Source: Uloborus plumipes (taxonomy: Eukaryota; Arthropoda; Arachnida; Araneae; Uloboridae). Taken from it: DNA of 64,000 nt. The first letter of the stretch is position 1; each line of letters opens with the position of its first letter. Made by a program: the position numbers and the translations under genes. The notes beneath the pieces were generated by a model. That model saw only the letters and a list, made by a program, of their open reading frames with translations, did not search any database and was not told the DNA's origin. The stretch covers positions 106,696 through 170,695 of the forward strand of contig JAXGGA010001075.1 in assembly GCA_038373865.1 (NCBI GenBank). Direction: 5' to 3'. Positions 12,026 to 27,488 of this stretch are shown here, piece after piece.

Positions 12026-12409
12026 TAGAAGGTAAATAATGGTATTTTTCTCTTTTATCCTCTTAACTCAATTACACACTGCAGGCAAAATTTTTATTTT
12101 ATTTAGAACAGAAATGTTGGCCAGGAGAGGGACATCGAAAATGTTACATACCTCATTTTGAACTAAGGAATAGTAATATGAACAACAGACACATTCTATA
12201 AATAAAATACTCTATGAGTCCAAAGAAGTGATGAAAATAAACAGTGTTATAGTACTGCAGATTCAAAATTCCTTCTTTTTGCCTTTAATTATTGAACCAA
12301 TTTGTAGGTCAGGAGAGGGATATGCAGTCTGGGGACAAACTTCAAAATGATGTACCTGATTATATAATCATTTAAATAAGCTAAAACAACACTATATTAC
12401 ACTCATAAC

Positions 12410-12888
12410 CAGGGCCGCCGTTTGGGGGGGAATACTGGACCTCTAGTACCGGGCCCCGGAGCTTTGGGGGCCCCGTAAGGGAATGAACATGTTTTTCCAG
12501 CTTTAGTGTCAATACTTTTATAAAAAAAAAAGATGTTTTTCAAAAAAAAAAAAAAATATAGCTTTCCATTGCCGATTCTCGATATGAAACAATTGCTAGT
12601 ACAAACACTAATGTATGAAACACGCTTGTGCAAAGGAAATTGCACCGCTTTTTAAAATCATCTGGCAATACAAATAACGTGAAAATAAAATCAGGTGCAC
12701 ACTTTCGTAACTAGAAAAGAAATTTTTTCAGAATTTTTTTTTTACAATTGCAAATGTGCTGAAACAACGGCATAAAATTATGCAATTTGGGGGGGAGGGT
12801 GTATGGGGAGCCCGGCATTAAAATTGGTACCGGGTCCCATCGCTGGTAGCCCCAGAAGCAGAAACTTTCTAGCCAGTCTGCGGCACTG
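12410..12888. mobile_element. Possible hAT-like element (CAGGGCCGCC / GCGGCACTG ends)
   Basis: The left end CAGGGCCGCC and right end GCGGCACTG are inverted, and the subterminal AGTACCGGGCCCC / GGTACCGGGTCCC blocks also pair. The flanking octamers do not match, so the insertion boundary is uncertain. About 110 bp in the middle (12649-12760) resembles the centre of the foldback at 61611-62772. Confidence 0.5.
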
Positions 12889-13039
12889 ATTTGGTCAGTT
12901 GGAAATAATCTGCAGCATTTTATTAGTTTTATTTTAAGCTTTCATATAATACGCAAACATTTTACAGGGTGCGTATTCCTTTTTTAAAATTAAAATTTGT
13001 GGAGTATTTAAGGACTTTTTAACACATTTGCTGCTGATA

Positions 13040-14348
13040 CGCTGCTCGACATTGAAAATGCAACACCAAGAAGGAGTGGTCAGAAATTGATGAAATTTGG
13101 TAAGAAGACAGAGACAGCATGGAACAATAAGTGATATTTATTTCAAAATAAATAAGTAAAATTTAGAGCGAGGACAGCGTCGGCTCAGTAAGAAGTAGGA
13201 CCACCGCGGACAGCGATGCACGAAGAAACACGTCTAGGCATGGAGTCAATAAGCCTGCGGATGGTGTCCTGAGGGATGGCACTCCATTCCCTTTCAACCA
13301 TTTGCCACAGTTCGTCCTCTGAACGAGGCAGTGGCAGGTTCTGCAAACGGCGTCCAAACACGTCCCACACATGTTCGATTGGTGACAAGTCAGGAGAGTA
13401 TGGTGGCCAGGAAAGCATCTGTACACCTCGTAGAGCATGTTGGCTGATTCGAGCACTGATACGGTATCTTCGAGGTGATACGGAATTGTATGCAATAGCG
13501 CCCCAAACCATTATGCCACGTTGTCGCGCTGTGGGGCGTTCCACAGTTACTGCTGGATTCGATCTTTCTCCACGTCGACGCCACACACGTATGCGATGAC
13601 TATCGCTGGACAAACAGAAGCAGGATTCATCTGAGAACACTACGGTTTGCCATCCTGCCATCCACGTTGCTCTGGTCCGGCACCATTCCAAACGTTGGAG
13701 TCTGTGCTGTGAGGTCAATGGCAGTCTTCTTAGCGGGCGCCGTGATTGCAGGCCACGTGCAACCAGTCGATGGGAAATGGTTCTGGTCGACACAGGACCA
13801 TCCAGAGTACCTTGCACGTGCTGCAGAATCGACGTACAAGTGACTTGCGGGTCCGCCACAGGTTGTCGGTGAATCCGTCGATCCAAGAGGTCTGACGTCA
13901 CTCTGGCTGCACCTGCACCCCTCAATGTGGCTACATTTCCTCTTTCCAACCATCTCCGACACAGCCGATGCACAGTGCTTGCATCCATGTGGGTATCAGC
14001 TGCAATTTGACGCATAGACCAACCTCCCCTTCTCGGTCGGATCACCATACCCCTTGTAAAGTCGTCTATATGCTGGAAGTGTCTTCGTTGAGGACGGCGT
14101 GGCATTTCCTCCTATCACACGTATCCTTCGAGACAAAAACCAAATTTCTCCGATAATTAGTCTGGCAGAAAAACCAACATGAACATAGCCCACTTTTCAA
14201 CTTCATTCTCTTATATCTTACTTCACGTGCGTCGGAGAGCTGCGCATTTCATATCATTTGCATAACTCAGTGACGTGCGTCTACGGTAAAATTTGCATGA
14301 ATTTCTGACCACTCCTTCTTGGTGTTGCATTTTCAATGTCGAGCAGTG
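13040..14348 (-). mobile_element. Tc1-like DNA transposon, complete ends with TA duplication
   Basis: The terminal inverted repeats are about 50 bp and nearly identical. The left end starts CGCTGCTCGACATTGAAAAT and the right end is its complement, CACTGCTCGACATTGAAAAT. Both are flanked by TA (13038-13039, 14349-14350). It holds one long minus-strand transposase frame. Base composition of the coding part is clearly more GC-rich than the surrounding DNA, which suggests a fairly recent arrival. The intact ends could still be mobilised by a full-length relative. Confidence 0.95.
13185..14105 (-). pseudogene. Tc1-like transposase, open but internally deleted (second catalytic Asp missing)
   Basis: A 306-residue open frame inside the transposon at 13040-14348. 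The N-terminal part (about 20-60) holds paired helix-turn-helix DNA-binding features (RGGWSMRQIA, DASTVHRLCRRW). The first catalytic Asp is in VVFSDES (D159). The last acidic residue lies in YSPDLSPIEHVW (E244). The middle of a Tc1 transposase normally carries a DNARPH-type motif with the second Asp. Here residues 205-220 run from AIAYNSVSP almost directly into ARISQHAL, so about 35-40 residues, including that Asp, are missing while the frame stays open. D159 and E244 are 85 apart, too close for a D...D34E triad. Family length is about 340. I infer a catalytically dead protein that may still bind its ends. Start Met at 14105 gives MPRRPQRRHF, usual for the family. Confidence 0.92.
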
Positions 14349-14350
14349 TA

Positions 14351-14970
14351 TATTAAAATCGCAAAGAACATTCCTGTGATTTTAATATCACAAGATCAAA
14401 CTATTGTTGTCATGAAGTTGCGTAATTTTTTCAATAGTGAGAGGGGTTTATTTTTTTAGTATGAACTTATTTCATTTTTAAAAGAAGTTATTTTGACTTT
14501 AAAAGTTGAATTCTCTTTTAAGTTAAAACTGCGAGAGAAAAGCGAAAAATTTGGCCGCGAAAAATCGGGGAGAAAATAAAACTGAAGAAAAGGCGGATAT
14601 CCATTGGCATGCTTGATGCAGTCTTTAAAAACAGCCATTATAATAGGGGGAAAAAAGATCGCCCACCCCCAAAGGGGAAAAGAGTCATTTTCCTTAATTA
14701 ACTCGTTTAGTGACCACTACAACTCAAACAAATATTATTTTTGAAAGCACAAAAGTTAACCTAACAGCGAATCCACGATTCTTTACATTTACTACAAGCA
14801 AGGAGCCAGCCCCTTCCAACCCCAACATAAATGTTTTCTGCACGAGTGAAATAATCGCAAGTAAACCAATCACGAAATATCTTTCCATTATTTTTCGATT
14901 TTCAGCGCCACTCAGCTAATCTGCCTACCAATCTTTTAGGGAAGGATTTTAAAAATGTATGATGAAGGTA
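14351..14970. other. Non-coding stretch
   Basis: No gene or bounded element is recognised. A short open frame at 14710-14919 has no domain. Confidence 0.5.
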
Positions 14971-15475
14971 CAAAACATCGGATAATTTCCTTTTTTTTTT
15001 TTTTTTTTGAAGATGAAGTGCAAAACTCTCTGGCTCACCAAAGACATTTATTTTCTCTCAATTTTCGTTGAGCTATACAGAAGAGAACCAATTATCTGGG
15101 ATGTTTGGGACCACAGCTATCCCGGATAACTGAATTTCCCGGTTTTCTGGATCGCTACGAAGCAATATTTGCCAATTGTTTATAAAACTCAAGTTACTAT
15201 AACAAATAAATGCATCCTGAAGAGAAATCTATCCAGAAGTGCTTATAGATATTACAATATTAAAAATTTCTGAGCTATATGCCACTTATATGGTTTTTAT
15301 GAAGAAACTGTTCATATTCATTTAGGTATTTCAAAAGAAAAACAAAAAAAAAGCTCTTCTGTTTTTAGAAATTTCTGAAAATGTGTATTTTAAAAAATAG
15401 CGGAAAAATCGACAAAATGTTGCCGGTTTTCTGGTTTCCCGGTATTTTGGTTCCCGGATAAAAGGTTCTGTGCTG
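14971..15475. mobile_element. Possible Tigger/pogo-like remnant (CCCGGATA motifs)
   Basis: The right end reads TTCCCGGATAAAAGG...CTGTGCTG|TA, like the termini of the element at 3566-5172. Internal copies of ATCCCGGATAACTG and GGTTTTCTGG occur near 15119-15150 and 15425-15460. The left end (TA|CAAAACATCGGATAAT) matches only loosely. Confidence 0.4.
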
Positions 15476-15477
15476 TA

Positions 15478-17626
15478 TTTGATTTTTCCCTCCCTTTCTT
15501 TCTTTATTTCTCTTTCTTTTAAAAATTATCTGCAGAGTGATGAAAAATCTGCGACGTACGTCTCACGTCTTGCAATTTCTGCTACTGGGCTGGTAGCGGC
15601 GTCCCTACTCATAACTATACATAATTCAACACTAAAAGTGGAATTTGTGCAATGTTCACGTAAAATTTTAAAATAATTTATTTACATTTTAGAAACAGGG
15701 TGGGACACGCAAAAAAGGTGACTTTTTGGCGATTCAAAAATTTTTGTAGAAAAAACAAATGAAAAATTGCTTTAATATTAATTGAATAACATCAGAATAA
15801 GTATTTCTAACAATTAAAAAAAAAAAAAAAAAAAACTTTCTAGCTCAAATAATTTTTGTGCTGTCCTACGGGGACATCATATTGTTCGGATTTTGGAGAA
15901 TCACCCACCTATGAGTTACACAGGAGAGACTTTTTTTGTAGCTTAATAGGGGGTGGGGGCTCACTTGCAAATTCTGCGGGAAGACACACAAGTGTATGTA
16001 CGCTACTGCATATAATGTTTCCGATCAGCGATAAACTTCGATATTTTTCAGAGCTAATCAAGTACTCTAAGCAACAGTCAATCGAAATTAAATCACCTTT
16101 GTCAACATTCTGTGTCCCAGGGCTTCAAAGAAACATTTGGTCTGGGTTGAAGTTTTCTGATGCACTATGCCGCAAAATAGATCCCCTAAGTATGCTCAGG
16201 CCAAGCTATTCACCATTTTGGATCAAAAAACAGAGTGAGGGATTGCGGCACCAATAAGTTTTCCCTTCTTTACAGCTTCATTTTACGTTAGGGTAATGCA
16301 TTAATTTTTCTTCTGCATAGAGAATGGGGTTTGAAAAATTCGAGGCTCAAATAATATTCGATAGCGACTCTAACAACATCAAGAAAATAACTCAAATATG
16401 GCAAAAGAATGTAAGCCTTTTCATTCTAACAAATTAAAATTTTGCTCTGAAGGGAGTAAATGTCTTTGTAAAACATGCGGTTTTATTGTTACCAATATTT
16501 TATTTTGAAAAGTTTCATGATCTTTTACTTTTTAAGTTTTCATTGCATTTAAAAAATAAATGCAATTCAGTGTGATAACTAAAGAACTATGACTGCATAT
16601 AAAAGGGAAAACACCAGAACATACTTAAACTTTAACTTTACGTTTTTTGATGAATGCTACAAAGTTTAGCTATATAAAAAAATGCTGAAAAAACAAAACA
16701 AGTTAGTCATTTTTCTGCATCATTTAAGATCTGTTCCAATGTTTCAAAGTAATTAAACGTCAGTTATAATTGTTTTTAACTTATTTCATGCTAAAATATA
16801 GGTGAGCCTTCAACTGAAAATTCATTGTTAAACATGGTCATTGTTAAACGCATTTAAATATCTTTAATTTTTAAAGCAACATACATAATTATGGCAATTT
16901 GCTTCTACAATGGATATTATAGATTAGAGAAATTTCAATGTAAGTGCTGAAAAATGTAAATAAAATGTTCTCCTTAAAGTGTTCAAAATCAACCGCCAAA
17001 TTTCATACACTATACTAAAAAGCGGAAAATAATTATTAATATAAAGATTTTAAATTTACCATGTTTTTAAAATGGACTAAAATAAAAAAATTCATACCAT
17101 GGGCACAAGTTCTACCTAACCATTCTTGCCGAGAGATTTTATGACATCTAGAGACATCTAGATGAAGGAGATAGGGTGTCCAGGGAACGTCCAGACTCTT
17201 GACGAATGAATGGTCAACAGAAAAAGTTGGCTCGTCCACCATATTTGGTTCTCATTTGACCAGCAACAGAATTTAATCAATGTTATACCATGCTGATTTT
17301 TAAAATATCCTACGCTCCGTACAGGGTTCCAGCTCATAAATTAATTTTGTTTCTGACTAGCACTAGTAAAGTTTAAATCATGTGTGTTATTAAACTCTTA
17401 TGGAAAAAAAATAGAAAGAAAAAGGACAGATAAATAAAAACGTATTATGTTATGTCTGTATTTATTGAAATCAAAGTATGATAAAAAGAAAATCAAATTT
17501 GCAATGAGTTACCGCCCTTAAGCCACCGTTGCTATACAAAAAGCACGTGGCTGCTACTGTCCTATTAAATACCTCTTTTTTTGAATAACTATTTATAATA
17601 ACAGTCTAGTTCATCCTCATTTATAA
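15478..17626. other. AT-rich non-coding stretch
   Basis: The longest open frame (15856-16257, 133 codons) matches no family I know and has no supporting splice or codon signal. Otherwise nothing is recognised. Confidence 0.5.
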
Positions 17627-17735
17627 GCGCGTTCGATGGTAGCGGATCGAGAGCTGACAGCTATTTTTATCCAAAATGGCGGATGCTTCGGTTCCCCTGT
17701 TATTAAGGGGCGTTACCTCCGTTATGACGTCATTG
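17627..17735. promoter_or_regulatory. Promoter-like patch: YY1-type ATGGCGG and CRE octamer
   Basis: A locally GC/CpG-richer stretch contains CAAAATGGCGGATG (17673-17683), resembling a YY1 core-promoter motif, and a perfect CRE, TGACGTCA (17725-17732). It sits about 7.9 kb upstream of the first visible CtBP exon on the same strand and directly beside a short inverted repeat (17755-17858). It may be part of that repeat family rather than a host promoter. Function is inferred only from motifs. Confidence 0.25.
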
Positions 17736-17754
17736 CCTCATAAGGAAAATCAAG

Positions 17755-17858
17755 GGTACGTTCGAATAGAGCAACCCGTTGAGACACTCATCGCACTAAT
17801 CAATGACATCATCAAATCAACCAACAGGTTTAAGTAGTTGCTCTATTAGAACGTGCCC
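17755..17858. repeat. Short inverted-repeat element (about 22-bp arms)
   Basis: The left arm GGTACGTTCGAATAGAGCAA and the right arm TTGCTCTATTAGAACGTGCC are reverse complements with two mismatches, about 60 bp apart. It is likely a small MITE or the right part of a larger one starting near 17627. A near-CRE, TGACATCA, lies between the arms. Confidence 0.65.
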
Positions 17859-17947
17859 GAAGTCTTGTCTTCAGAAAAATTGGCAAAGCTCCCATTTCAC
17901 AGGCTCACTAGTTTCCGTGCTTTTATTTACTCCACTGTACAGAAGCT

Positions 17948-18158
17948 TACTGTCTGTTTGCGTATTGTGCGCCTGGCAGCCACGTACGCTTCCATCTGAA
18001 AAAGGGAGATAGGTTTAGGATGCGCACTTCCCGATGCCTTCAGCTTTTGTTCACTTACTACTTCCTCGTTGCTTTTTCCCCCTATTTCGAGAAAGTCAGA
18101 AGAGACATGGCGCATGTGCAGATGCGGCGGAGGTCGCACGAAAAAATTTTAGACAGTA
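17948..18158 (-). mobile_element. MITE family A, copy 3 (inverted)
   Basis: Termini TACTGTCTGTTTGCG / AAATTTTAGACAGTA. Reverse-complemented, it matches copies 1 and 2 along its length, including GTGGCTGCCAGGCGC and CTGCGCATGCGCC. This copy gives the cleanest view of the TACTGTCT terminal repeat. Confidence 0.87.
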
Positions 18159-20620
18159 ACTAACTTCATACGCATCAGAGGACTGTTCAAAGTGCCTTAT
18201 CTCCTAAACTACGCGGGAAAGATTTATACATGCACAGATCTAGTAAGCGACTAAATATAGCCTGAAAATGCATTTTAGAGACTTATATTTCCAAAAATCC
18301 GCTCCCCCGACCTCTGTTTGTGATGTAATGAGCCAATTAAACCCCCTTGTCCGATAATGACCCTTCTAAAACCTAAAACTGGGTCTCCCTTTGCATTTTC
18401 ACTTCTGACACAGGTGCCTTGTCTTCATCACTCTAAGTTTCCATGTTGCTCGGTGTTTATACAGACCTCATTACAAAACAGGACAATTACAAGAGCCTAG
18501 CATCACCTTGACGCATGACCTCTACACTAATCAGACTTTAATCTTATGTATTTTTAATTTTTTCTTTTTTGCTGCAGAATAGTAATATCAAACTGAATAC
18601 GTTATTTTTCCGTAATTTATAGCACGCCGCACGTGAATTTGCCATAATTTAATTATCTTCATTCATCACTTTGTGCACCTTATTCACAATAGATTTGACA
18701 GGTAATCCTTTTCGACAAAAAATTAACTTAATTGTATAATGTGTTTTTTTTTATTTATATTTTTTTTAAGGAAAAAAAAAATCATTGATTATTTATGTGT
18801 TATTACACAATTGTTTAAAATTGTTTCATTGAAACTTCCAATATCGGTATCGATGATGCAGTGTACAAATTTCGCCACTAAATTCAACAATGCACCTCAA
18901 AGAAGACTGATGCAGTAGGCTATTTAAGTTAATTTTAACATGAACCGAAGTATGAGTCTGTATCAATGTTCTTTAGTTACCAATTTTTTTGCATCCATGT
19001 CAGATGAAATTTCGGAAAATCTTTGATTGTTATTAATGCCTTAAAAATAATCATGTTATATGGTGAAACATTTTGAAGCTGAGTTATGAATGAAAAAAAT
19101 TGAAATTTATTACTGAACTAATCTTAATCATTCTTAGTGGACTTTATTTAATGAAAATAAGAAAAAAAAGTTATTAATCAAAACTAAGGCCACATGTCAG
19201 GGGGGGGGGGAGTCTAGATACTAAATTCTCCAAAACCCTTGGTTTTTACACTAATTGCCCATTCTAGTGATTTTTGTGAACACTGAAGGATTTTTATGAC
19301 CCCCTCCCCCAAACTCACCTCCAAGGAGGTAAATTCTGGCTGCAGGAATTGTTCAGAATAATTGTTTTTTTATTTGTTTTAATCAAGAGATGGTGTGGTA
19401 GCAGGAGCGACTCCTCAGTATGGGCCGGGTGGCCCGGGCCCACACAGAAAAATTGAAAGAAAAAAATACACAATTAAAATATATTGTTTTGTATTTCAGT
19501 TCAAAAAAAAAAAAAAAAAAAAAACCTAGTGCACAACACATATTTTTAACTTTTAGCACCCCCCTGTCCCTGCTCATCATTAATACAACACAAGAAAGTT
19601 CAAAATCCGTCAATTTTAGCGCTTCGCACAGCTTTGAGAACGAAATTCAAGCTCTGTGGGCCAACAAGCACTGGTTCTGTAGAGGCACGCCAGCCCTCGA
19701 CACACCTCCACTTTTCGCCAATCAAAATCGCTGGATTAAGAAGAGCGGTGAGTAATCACACCCCTTGTAATATCTGCCAAGAGGGCACTTTTCAATCTGG
19801 CCCAAAATTTCCCTTTGTTCCCAACCAAAGCGGTGATGAGGATAGGAGAGGGAAATGTCTCCTCGCTGTACAGAGGTAGATGATCTTTGACCCCTGTGTT
19901 AAGGAGAAAACTCTCGCTTGTTTTTATTCTGCGCTCTTCGTGTTTTTCTTTTTTTGATTGATTTTTTAAATATTTAAACTTTTTCTTTGACTTTCTTTTT
20001 TCATTTTCAACACTTATTACTAACAGGCATAAAGATTGCCAGTTTCATCCCCCCTCACCTATTTGTAATACAATGCATGCATAGTTTATTTATTTACTAG
20101 CTGCGTGGCCCGACTCTGCCCGGTATACCTTAAGAATAAAATTTATGTCAAGGAACGCGTGTCAAAAAAGTCCTGATTAGATTTAAGTCGACATTTTGCG
20201 CAGTACGAAAAATGAATCAATCGCCACAAAAGTTTTAAATCCCCGCTACTAGTTGTTATCAATCCCCACTTTTTGTTATCAATAAATTATTTCACGCTAT
20301 TTAATTTCTTTCACGATTGTGCAAACGATATGAATAAATCCAATTTAAAATTGATCTTACTAACTTAAAAACGGCAGTATCTTTTTTCTGGGTGAAGAGG
20401 TTCGGAGTTTTCAAAACCTTCAGAAGAAAGTCCCCCTAAAGGATATTTTCCGCAGGCTTTAAAATGAGACCAAAATCGAGAAGATCCGATAATTATTTCG
20501 GGTAGAAAGAGCAATTTTGAGTTGTTAAATTGAAATTCGAACGGACCGGTACTTTTTTGGCATTCGAACGACTCTTCCCGGGTGCCCAAGTGCGGGCCAA
20601 TTTTAGTACTGCTAAATTTA
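18159..20620. other. Non-coding stretch with scattered repeat fragments
   Basis: G run at 19201-19210. A GC-rich CAGTATGGGCCGGGTGGCCC patch near 19417 looks like an isolated hAT-type end. A poly-A run lies at 19504-19524. A CTAGCTGCGTGGCCCGACTC motif near 20098 resembles the head of a dispersed arthropod repeat. No coding gene is supported. Confidence 0.5.
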
Positions 20621-20628
20621 GTCCAGAT

Positions 20629-21597
20629 CAGGGGCTTAGGAACCGGGGGAGCTCGGGCTCCCCCTGGAATAGTTCAGACCGGCTCAGCTCCCCCGGAAAA
20701 ATTCCCTTACTAAAACTTTCTTTTTTGTAGTACATTTTTGGTGAAGAACAAAAGAAAAATCATTTGGGAAGCTTGTTTGGAGGATGAAAAATCAGCAGTA
20801 TTTAATTAACTTTTACTGTTTAAAGTGCACAATTTGTGATGTTTTTCTTAAATAACAATTTCAATCCTTATTTATTAGTATTACCTGGAATTAAACAATT
20901 GTTATCTCTTTTAAAAGGTGCATTGGACGAGAAAATAAAGACAAGATAATTATTTTCCATTTTGGTAGAAGTGCATTTTTAAAATTTTTTTTTTCTAAAA
21001 TTAAAGAGTTTCAGTTACGTATTTATGATTTACGCGTCCTAGAATTTGTAGAGGAGAGTCCCAAACGTTCCTTGTTCTCAAAATTATCAAAAATCGTCTA
21101 AAAGTGCATTTTTAAGGTTACAGTTTTGAAAAATTAGCAAAGATGATTTTACTATTCTAATTCCTGCCCCTAATGAAACCAAATATTTCCTAAAATTTTC
21201 TTTAAAGACTAAAATTACTAAAATTTGATTAAAAAAAATTTCTAGCCTCTAAAGTCGCCAAAAATCGTAGAAAATCATTTTTAAAAGGAACCACTAGGGA
21301 ATTTTTCCGGGAAAAAAGTTCGAGACTGCCTATTTCTGAGCAAAGCATCTAAAACTAGTTGCATATAAATTTCGTAAAAGTGTAATTAAACTTGTCATCT
21401 TCTGTCAAAATAGTAATATTTTGAAATTACTTTTATTCACAAAATTTTTCTATCTAAACATTTATGATTTTATAAAATTGAGCTTGAGTGTAAAGGGTGA
21501 CTAAGTGTGTCTCGCTCCTCCCCCACCTCCCCAGAAAGCCCCAAGCTCTGAAGCTGTACTGGGCTCCCCCTGTTTTTGCAAAGTTCCTACACCACTG
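20629..21597. mobile_element. hAT element with 8-bp target duplication GTCCAGAT
   Basis: Left end CAGGGGCTTAGGAACCGG and right end (reverse complement) CAGTGGTGTAGGAACTTTGC share the terminal pattern and a subterminal GGGGGAGC block. A perfect 8-bp duplication, GTCCAGAT, flanks it at 20621-20628 and 21598-21605. No transposase remains in the 969 bp. Confidence 0.9.
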
Positions 21598-21605
21598 GTC
21601 CAGAT

Positions 21606-22600
21606 CTGACGTAAACTGTGGATTTGTATGCGGAACATACATACACACACATATATTCTCTGATTTATGTATATGGATTTATTATTTATTATTATTTATG
21701 GATTTGCGTTTTGGAACTAGAGATTCTTATTTTCGAAATTTTTCTGCGAAGACTTTATTTTTGACTTGCGGAGCGTTTGATATTTTCTTGGTATTAGTTT
21801 GAATTTTATCTCATTTGTCACAATGCTGTGCTAATATATTAAAAAGGGTTGTAAGTATTGTATGGGCTCTATGAACTTTGTCATCCTGCCGGGTGTCACA
21901 TTATGAATGCTTGGAGAAGAAGTGTTCTAAAGCTCTAAATTTATAGCAGTATCATGATTACATTTATATCCAGGACCAAGGATGTCCAAAAAAGGACCCC
22001 CCCCCCCTTCACAATATCAATGAAATAGATAAATATTATTTTACGTCACTCAGCATTAGTTTCCTAACTATTGTTTCCTCCATTTTATCTGTGTAAGCAC
22101 TGGGAAAACGTAAAATCGCGGGCCCACCCACTAAATTAAGGCACGAGCCGCCACTGTGTGGTAGTAAGTATAAATAGTACTTTTCAATTACGTTTCTTAC
22201 TGAAAAAAAATCTGGTAATATCTGATGCATTTTTGCATCTTTCTTCAGCAAATTTCTTTAGTTATGTATTCTGCATTTCTGAGAAGAGAGGCTTATAATA
22301 GCCTCCATGTTAACTTAATAAATTTTAAAAGACTAAAATTATATATGTATATATATATGCTGGTAAAAATGGTATTCTTTGATATTTTCTTCATAAATGA
22401 GGCATCTCTGATTTTCTTTTTTTTTTTTTAATAGTTATAAGCTGAAAGTTAAAAACAAATATAATTTCTATGTTTCAAAGTATATCTCATTTGTGATTTT
22501 TTAAAATAATTTTTAGTGGTCTCATTTTAGAAGTATTTTTTTAATTAAATACAGCACATGGGCATGTCTGCTGACATTTTAAAATTTAGACAACAGATAT
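21606..22600. other. AT-rich non-coding stretch
   Basis: Small low-complexity tracts (ATTTATTATT near 21675-21700, TATATATG near 22343, poly-T near 22417) and a C run at about 22001-22009. No gene recognised. Confidence 0.5.
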
Positions 22601-22604
22601 TTAA

Positions 22605-23806
22605 GGTGCCTGCCTACCTTCGGAGGGAATTTTTTGAAATATTATCAAAAACTATCTTTTAAATAAGTTATATGATAAAATTCGTCTTTAAAAAATGGAG
22701 AAAACACCAAAAATAGCTGCATAATTTTTAAATTTTGTTTTTTGAGGGAAAACATATGTGAAAATAGCAATAAAACGGTATTTTTGCAAAACATCAAAAC
22801 TCAAGTTCAAATCAAGATATTTCTGTTCTGTAATTTTTTTTATCATTAGTGACACCCATTGCAGGGAATGACCCTTGCTCAGAAATGTAAAGACACAATT
22901 AAAAAAATTATGAAGGTGAACATTTCTATAAATTAAGAAATTGTCGAAATATGACGAATTTTAACATGCTACACATTACAAATCATTAAATAATGATGTT
23001 CCAATCATCAGAGAGGGTCATTCCCTAAATCAACTCATTAGTATTGACAAAAAAAAAGTTTCAGAATACAGTCAAGCCCCGCTATAACGAACCCTCAACG
23101 GACCGACTTGAGTGATCGTTATAACCGAGGGTTCACTGTATCCGAATTTCTAAAAAATAGTTGGAGTTCGGTAATATGCTATAGTGAACACCATAATTTG
23201 CGAATGTCTATATTTTGTCAATGTTTTCAGTCACAAAAAAAAAAACTGTCCACAGTTTCTCTTTCTGCTTTTTGCAATTTCTTACAACCGTTTATGTTTT
23301 TCATTAGCAAAACCGCTGGTGACAATCGATTTTGAGAGGGAAAATTTCTTGCAAAGTGCGGATTTGGTTTCGCCACTTTTTTAGGATCGTTATAGCCAAT
23401 TTTTCAGGCTTTGTGGATCGTTATAAGCGCACAAAGTTACATTACTGACCCAGAGTTTTAGATCGGTCCAATGAAAAGGTTCGCTATAACCGGGGGTTCG
23501 TTATATCCCGGGTTCGCTATAGAGGGGTTTGACTGTATTACAAACATAACTTTTTGAGTTATGCTGTTTTGCGTTAAATCAAAACCTTAAAAACTCAATA
23601 ACGAGAAAAAGGCGAAGGAAAGCTGCTTCCGGTTACTAAAACCTTTAGAACTTTAATATTAAAATGCCTGTAGCTTCGGTTTTAAGCAAGATAGAAGCAA
23701 AATTCAAACTGATTTGGAAAGCTAAGAATTCAAACTTCAATACTAAATCATAAAATAAAAATTCATTTTTTGACCAAAAATTGCATTTTAAAGGTAGGCA
23801 GGCACC
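22605..23806. mobile_element. TTAA-flanked (piggyBac-type) non-autonomous element
   Basis: Perfect inverted ends GGTGCCTGCCTACCTT / AAGGTAGGCAGGCACC are flanked by TTAA at 22601-22604 and 23807-23810, the target duplication used by piggyBac-like elements. It contains a nested 467-bp MITE (23069-23535). No transposase is visible. Confidence 0.85.
23069..23535. mobile_element. Tigger/pogo-like MITE nested in the TTAA element
   Basis: Ends CAGTCAAGCCCCGCTATAAC and CGCTATAGAGGGGTTTGACTG are inverted, flanked by TA (23067-23068, 23536-23537). Repeated GTTATAAC/GCTATAAC subterminal motifs fill both sides. Terminus style is that of pogo/Tigger MITEs. Confidence 0.87.
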
Positions 23807-23810
23807 TTAA

Positions 23811-27488
<3,678 letters not shown>

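Noticed and set aside
15856..16257. 133-codon open frame as a gene
   Set aside because: No recognisable domain, AT-rich context and no splice or repeat evidence; chance open frame is more likely.
17676..17755. ATG in AAAATGGCGGATG as the missing CtBP first coding exon
   Set aside because: The frame (MADASVPLLLRG...) can only reach GT donors in phase 0 or 2, while exon A needs phase 1. The residues do not resemble CtBP N-termini, and the site borders a repeat.
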